Part shown: positions 62,191 through 64,000 of the stretch, piece after piece
How the letters are laid out: each line of letters starts with the position of its first letter
Position numbering within the stretch: position 1 is the stretch's first letter
Origin: an uncultured Phocaeicola sp.
Lineage (GTDB): Bacteria > Bacteroidota > Bacteroidia > Bacteroidales > Bacteroidaceae
NCBI GenBank assembly: GCA_944320885.1
Contig: CALUJE010000006.1
Location: 43,502 to 107,501 of the forward strand
Direction of reading: 5' to 3'
DNA: 64,000 nucleotides
Notes under the pieces: generated by a model
Seen by the model: only the letters and a program-made list of their open reading frames with translations
Told to the model about the DNA's origin: nothing
Databases searched by the model: none
Made by a program: the position numbers and the translations under genes

Positions 62191-62988
62191 TTATTTACCG
62201 CCGTATTGTGCCTTTATACTCGGCAATGCTTTCTGAATATCGCTTATGCGGGTAGCATCACTGGGGTGGGTACTCATAAACTCCGGCACACTGCCTCCCG
62301 AACCGGCAGACATTTTCTTCCAGAAATTGATGGCTACATCCGGATTATATCCGGCCATTGTCATCAATACCAGTCCCATATAATCGGCCTCGGTCTCATG
62401 TTTGCGCGAGAATGGAAGCATTACTCCATACTGTGCCCCCACTCCGTATACCTTTCCGGCAAGTGACTGGATGGCCTCGCTCTTTCCGGAGAGCGACTGA
62501 CTCAATATCTGCGCTCCATACTGGGCCAGTATTTCCTGACTCATACGCTCGTTGCTATGCTTGGCTACGGCATGCGCCACTTCATGTCCGATAACTACAG
62601 CCAGTTCGTCTTCTGAAGCTATGATTTTCATAAGCCCTTCATAAACCACAATCTTTCCTCCGGGCATACAGAATGCATTCACCTGATTGTCTTTTACCAG
62701 ATTAAATTCCCATGCAAAGTTCTTTACCTCTGACGCCAGACCGTTCTGATTGAGATAACGCTCCGTTGCTGCCGCTATCTTCTGCCCTACCCGCTTTACC
62801 ATGGCAGTCTGAGTGGAAGAAGATGATTTGGGGGCACTCTTGATAAAATTACTATATTGTGTAAGACTGGAGGTCAGCACTTCCTGATCGGATACCAACA
62901 GAATCTGCTTACGTCCCGTAAGAGGCACAGAGCCGCATGCCGTCAAAAGCCACATTGCGGCCAACAACCATACAATATTCCCTTTCAT
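62191..62988 (-). CDS. M48-family metallopeptidase lipoprotein (BepA/LoiP-like)
   Basis: 265 residues. Signal sequence ends LLTACGS, a lipobox. GRKQILLVSDQEVL follows. The active site VVIGHEVAHAVAKHSNERM near 135 is the H-E-x-x-H, and HETEADYMGLVLMTMAGY near 195 gives the third ligand Glu. Extracytoplasmic protease of the outer-membrane quality-control type. Own -7 box at 63042-63035. Confidence 0.9.
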   Translation of the reverse strand: MKGNIVWLLAAMWLLTACGSVPLTGRKQILLVSDQEVLTSSLTQYSNFIKSAPKSSSSTQTAMVKRVGQKIAAATERYLNQNGLASEVKNFAWEFNLVKDNQVNAFCMPGGKIVVYEGLMKIIASEDELAVVIGHEVAHAVAKHSNERMSQEILAQYGAQILSQSLSGKSEAIQSLAGKVYGVGAQYGVMLPFSRKHETEADYMGLVLMTMAGYNPDVAINFWKKMSAGSGGSVPEFMSTHPSDATRISDIQKALPSIKAQYGGK

Positions 62989-63034
62989 AAAACTTATTTT
63001 TAGTTAATCGTCAACAATATGTAGAATACTGCAA

Positions 63035-63042
63035 CAAAGATA
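63035..63042 (-). promoter_or_regulatory. -7 box TATCTTTG
   Basis: Minus-strand TATCTTTG, 47 bases upstream of the M48 gene start. Confidence 0.6.
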
Positions 63043-63108
63043 AGCACTTCTTTATGAAAAATAAGTTTATACATTTAAAATTTAAAGGGATGAAAAAAAG
63101 GAAAATAA

Positions 63109-63149
63109 AAATCCCTTCCCCATCTTACTTAAAGACAAGGAAGGGATTT
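63109..63149 (-). terminator. 11-bp hairpin after hsp20
   Basis: AAATCCCTTCC (63109-63119) pairs with GGAAGGGATTT (63139-63149), 19-base loop. On the minus strand the stem is followed by TTTATTTTCC. Ends the hsp20 transcript. Confidence 0.75.
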
Positions 63150-63167
63150 AATCACTCAATTATCATT

Positions 63168-63602
63168 TTAATGAATCTCTATTACACGATTAGCTTTCTG
63201 CTTCTCTTCAGGAGTACGTTTAGGCAACTCGATGGTAAGCACTCCATCGGTAACATTAGCGCTGATTCTTTCTTTTTCTACGTCATCCGGCAAGATGAGT
63301 GCCTGCTGGAACTTAGAGTAAGAAAATTCGCGACGCAAATATTTTCTGTTTGTCTTGTCCTCCTCTTTGTTCTCAGATTTCTTTTCCATACTGATGACAA
63401 GTTCATTGTCTTCACTCAAATGAATATTGAAATCTTCTTTGGTCATGCCCGGAGCAGCAACCTCTACCTTGTAATCATTGTCACTTTCAATAACATTGAT
63501 GGCAGGAGCTGTCGCATTTGCTTTCAACATCCAATCGTTATCAAAGAAATCATTAAACATACTCGGTAACCAGTTCTGATTGTTATACTTTCTCGGCATC
63601 AT
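63168..63602 (-). CDS. Hsp20/alpha-crystallin small heat-shock protein
   Basis: 144 residues. N-terminal MPRKYNNQNWLPSMFNDFFDNDW, then an alpha-crystallin domain: VIESDNDYKVEVAAPGMTKEDFNIHL near 40, FSYSKFQQALILPDDVEKE near 95 and the GVLTIELPKR strand; the C-terminal anchor I-x-I/V lies near the end. ATP-independent holdase. An unusually good AGGAGA ribosome site lies 8 bases before the start. Upstream spacer holds TGACA repeats. An internal ATG at 63599 is one codon later. Confidence 0.93.
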   Translation of the reverse strand: MMPRKYNNQNWLPSMFNDFFDNDWMLKANATAPAINVIESDNDYKVEVAAPGMTKEDFNIHLSEDNELVISMEKKSENKEEDKTNRKYLRREFSYSKFQQALILPDDVEKERISANVTDGVLTIELPKRTPEEKQKANRVIEIH

Positions 63603-63610
63603 AGTTTTAA

Positions 63611-63616
63611 TCTCCT
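63611..63616 (-). promoter_or_regulatory. Shine-Dalgarno-like AGGAGA
   Basis: Minus-strand AGGAGA, eight bases before the hsp20 start. Most genes in this window have no such site. Confidence 0.5.
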
Positions 63617-63815
63617 ATCTTTAAATTATTATTTATCAAAGTTTCTATCTGAACCCCTTCACCTTTCGGTTTCGCGGTTCGCTTAAGATATTGCAAACTA
63701 CATACCTGAGTTACATTTTGTCAGTATCGGTTTACAGACATTAAACCTTACGTCTTGTTTTTAAACTCTGCCGCATCCTTTTTAAATATGCGAAAGACTT
63801 ATTAGGGAGAGAGCC

Positions 63816-63841
63816 TGACAACAGACTGACAAATATTGACA
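63816..63841 (+). repeat. Three TGACA direct repeats at 10-11 bp spacing
   Basis: TGACA at 63816-63820, 63827-63831 and 63837-63841, so on one face of the helix. TGTCA is seen on the other strand at 63718. About 215 bases upstream of hsp20. Confidence 0.45.
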
Positions 63842-64000
63842 AAATGGCGTTTTTCATGCCTTTTCCAGATGACGGAAGTATTCACATTGACCTTGTACTG
63901 TCTATAAAAGCAATGATAAAAAAGGCTACCGTCAAGATAGAAGTGCAACACCATCCCCCTCTTCCTCCGTCCTTGGAGCGTAGCGGAAAGGGAGGAGAAA

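Larger units (their letters stand above)
63603..64000. other. Upstream region of hsp20 and window end
   Basis: About 400 bases without a supported gene. Contains the AGGAGA site, an AACTTTG-type weak -7 box, three TGACA direct repeats at 63816, 63827 and 63837, and a purine/pyrimidine-rich end. A gene starting beyond 64000 cannot be excluded. Confidence 0.5.

Noticed and set aside
63054..63569. 171-residue plus-strand frame opposite hsp20
   Set aside because: It is opposite a full Hsp20 domain and contains the hsp20 terminator; no independent support.
63603..64000. tRNA or other RNA gene at the window end
   Set aside because: No cloverleaf arms or known RNA motifs could be seen by eye; a covariance search would decide.

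Overview
The window looks like chromosomal DNA of a gut Bacteroidales bacterium, most likely Bacteroides or Phocaeicola (inference; no 16S rRNA is present). The evidence is: many start-proximal boxes of the form TAnnTTTG, the Bacteroidetes -7 promoter element; almost no Shine-Dalgarno sequences; an LpxC-FabZ fusion; a pyrophosphate-dependent phosphofructokinase; a secreted GH109-like enzyme; and several Bacteroidetes-restricted families. About 55 protein genes are tightly packed. I see no rRNA, tRNA, CRISPR array, insertion sequence or prophage.

Layout. 1-4886: an AddA-like helicase-nuclease (5' end outside the window) and its AddB-like partner. 5010-8054 (minus): an M15-like lipoprotein, truA and a GH109-like enzyme. 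8404-17669: phoH, purC, menG, aroE, an alpha/beta hydrolase, a TPM/LemA pair, purM, prfA and pyrF. 17986-22752: lipid A genes lpxD, lpxC/fabZ and lpxA, then a pRiA4 ORF-3-like gene and miaA. 22826-24838 (minus): a small beta-barrel protein and a Bacteroidetes protein of unknown function. 25052-31540: a PIF1-like helicase with a TPR tail, a YrdC/Sua5 protein, a tricorn-type protease and a YbjN-like protein. 31703-34545 (minus): a FadL-type outer membrane protein and a Ser/Asn/Arg-rich secreted protein. 34869-37066: glutaminase, a repeat-rich spacer and prmA. 37133-39765 (minus): PPi-phosphofructokinase and a membrane-anchored GH25 lysozyme. 39903-44798: an acyltransferase, a large amidase/golvesin-like protein, an MBL hydrolase and a VOC protein. 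44901-46834 (minus): two acyltransferase-fold genes.

46835-48350 is the most accessory-looking part. It has a 710-base AT-rich spacer with an 18-bp long-range inverted repeat and a cluster of GCACGTG hairpins, then an isolated AT-rich gene with a D-x13-ExK nuclease signature and no recognisable partner. 48352-52038 holds a YgbA-like gene, a FabK-like reductase, a MATE transporter, a zinc-ribbon protein and a MaoC-like protein. 52125-54461 (minus) is an extended RluA-family synthase and a secreted nitroreductase. 54656-57856 is a cell-wall cluster of GNAT, two different L,D-transpeptidase-type proteins and a DUF3810 zincin. 57878-63602 (minus) is an MscS channel, a second MATE, an SDR, an M48 lipoprotein and Hsp20.

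Most gene content is ordinary core metabolism and envelope biogenesis. The less explained material is in spacers: three families of dispersed repeats, each seen at two loci. One is a promoter-carrying 83-85 bp module, one an ATAAGTTAT-type inverted-repeat element, and one a set of GCACGTG hairpins. Two genes also appear to be transcribed without a 5' leader.
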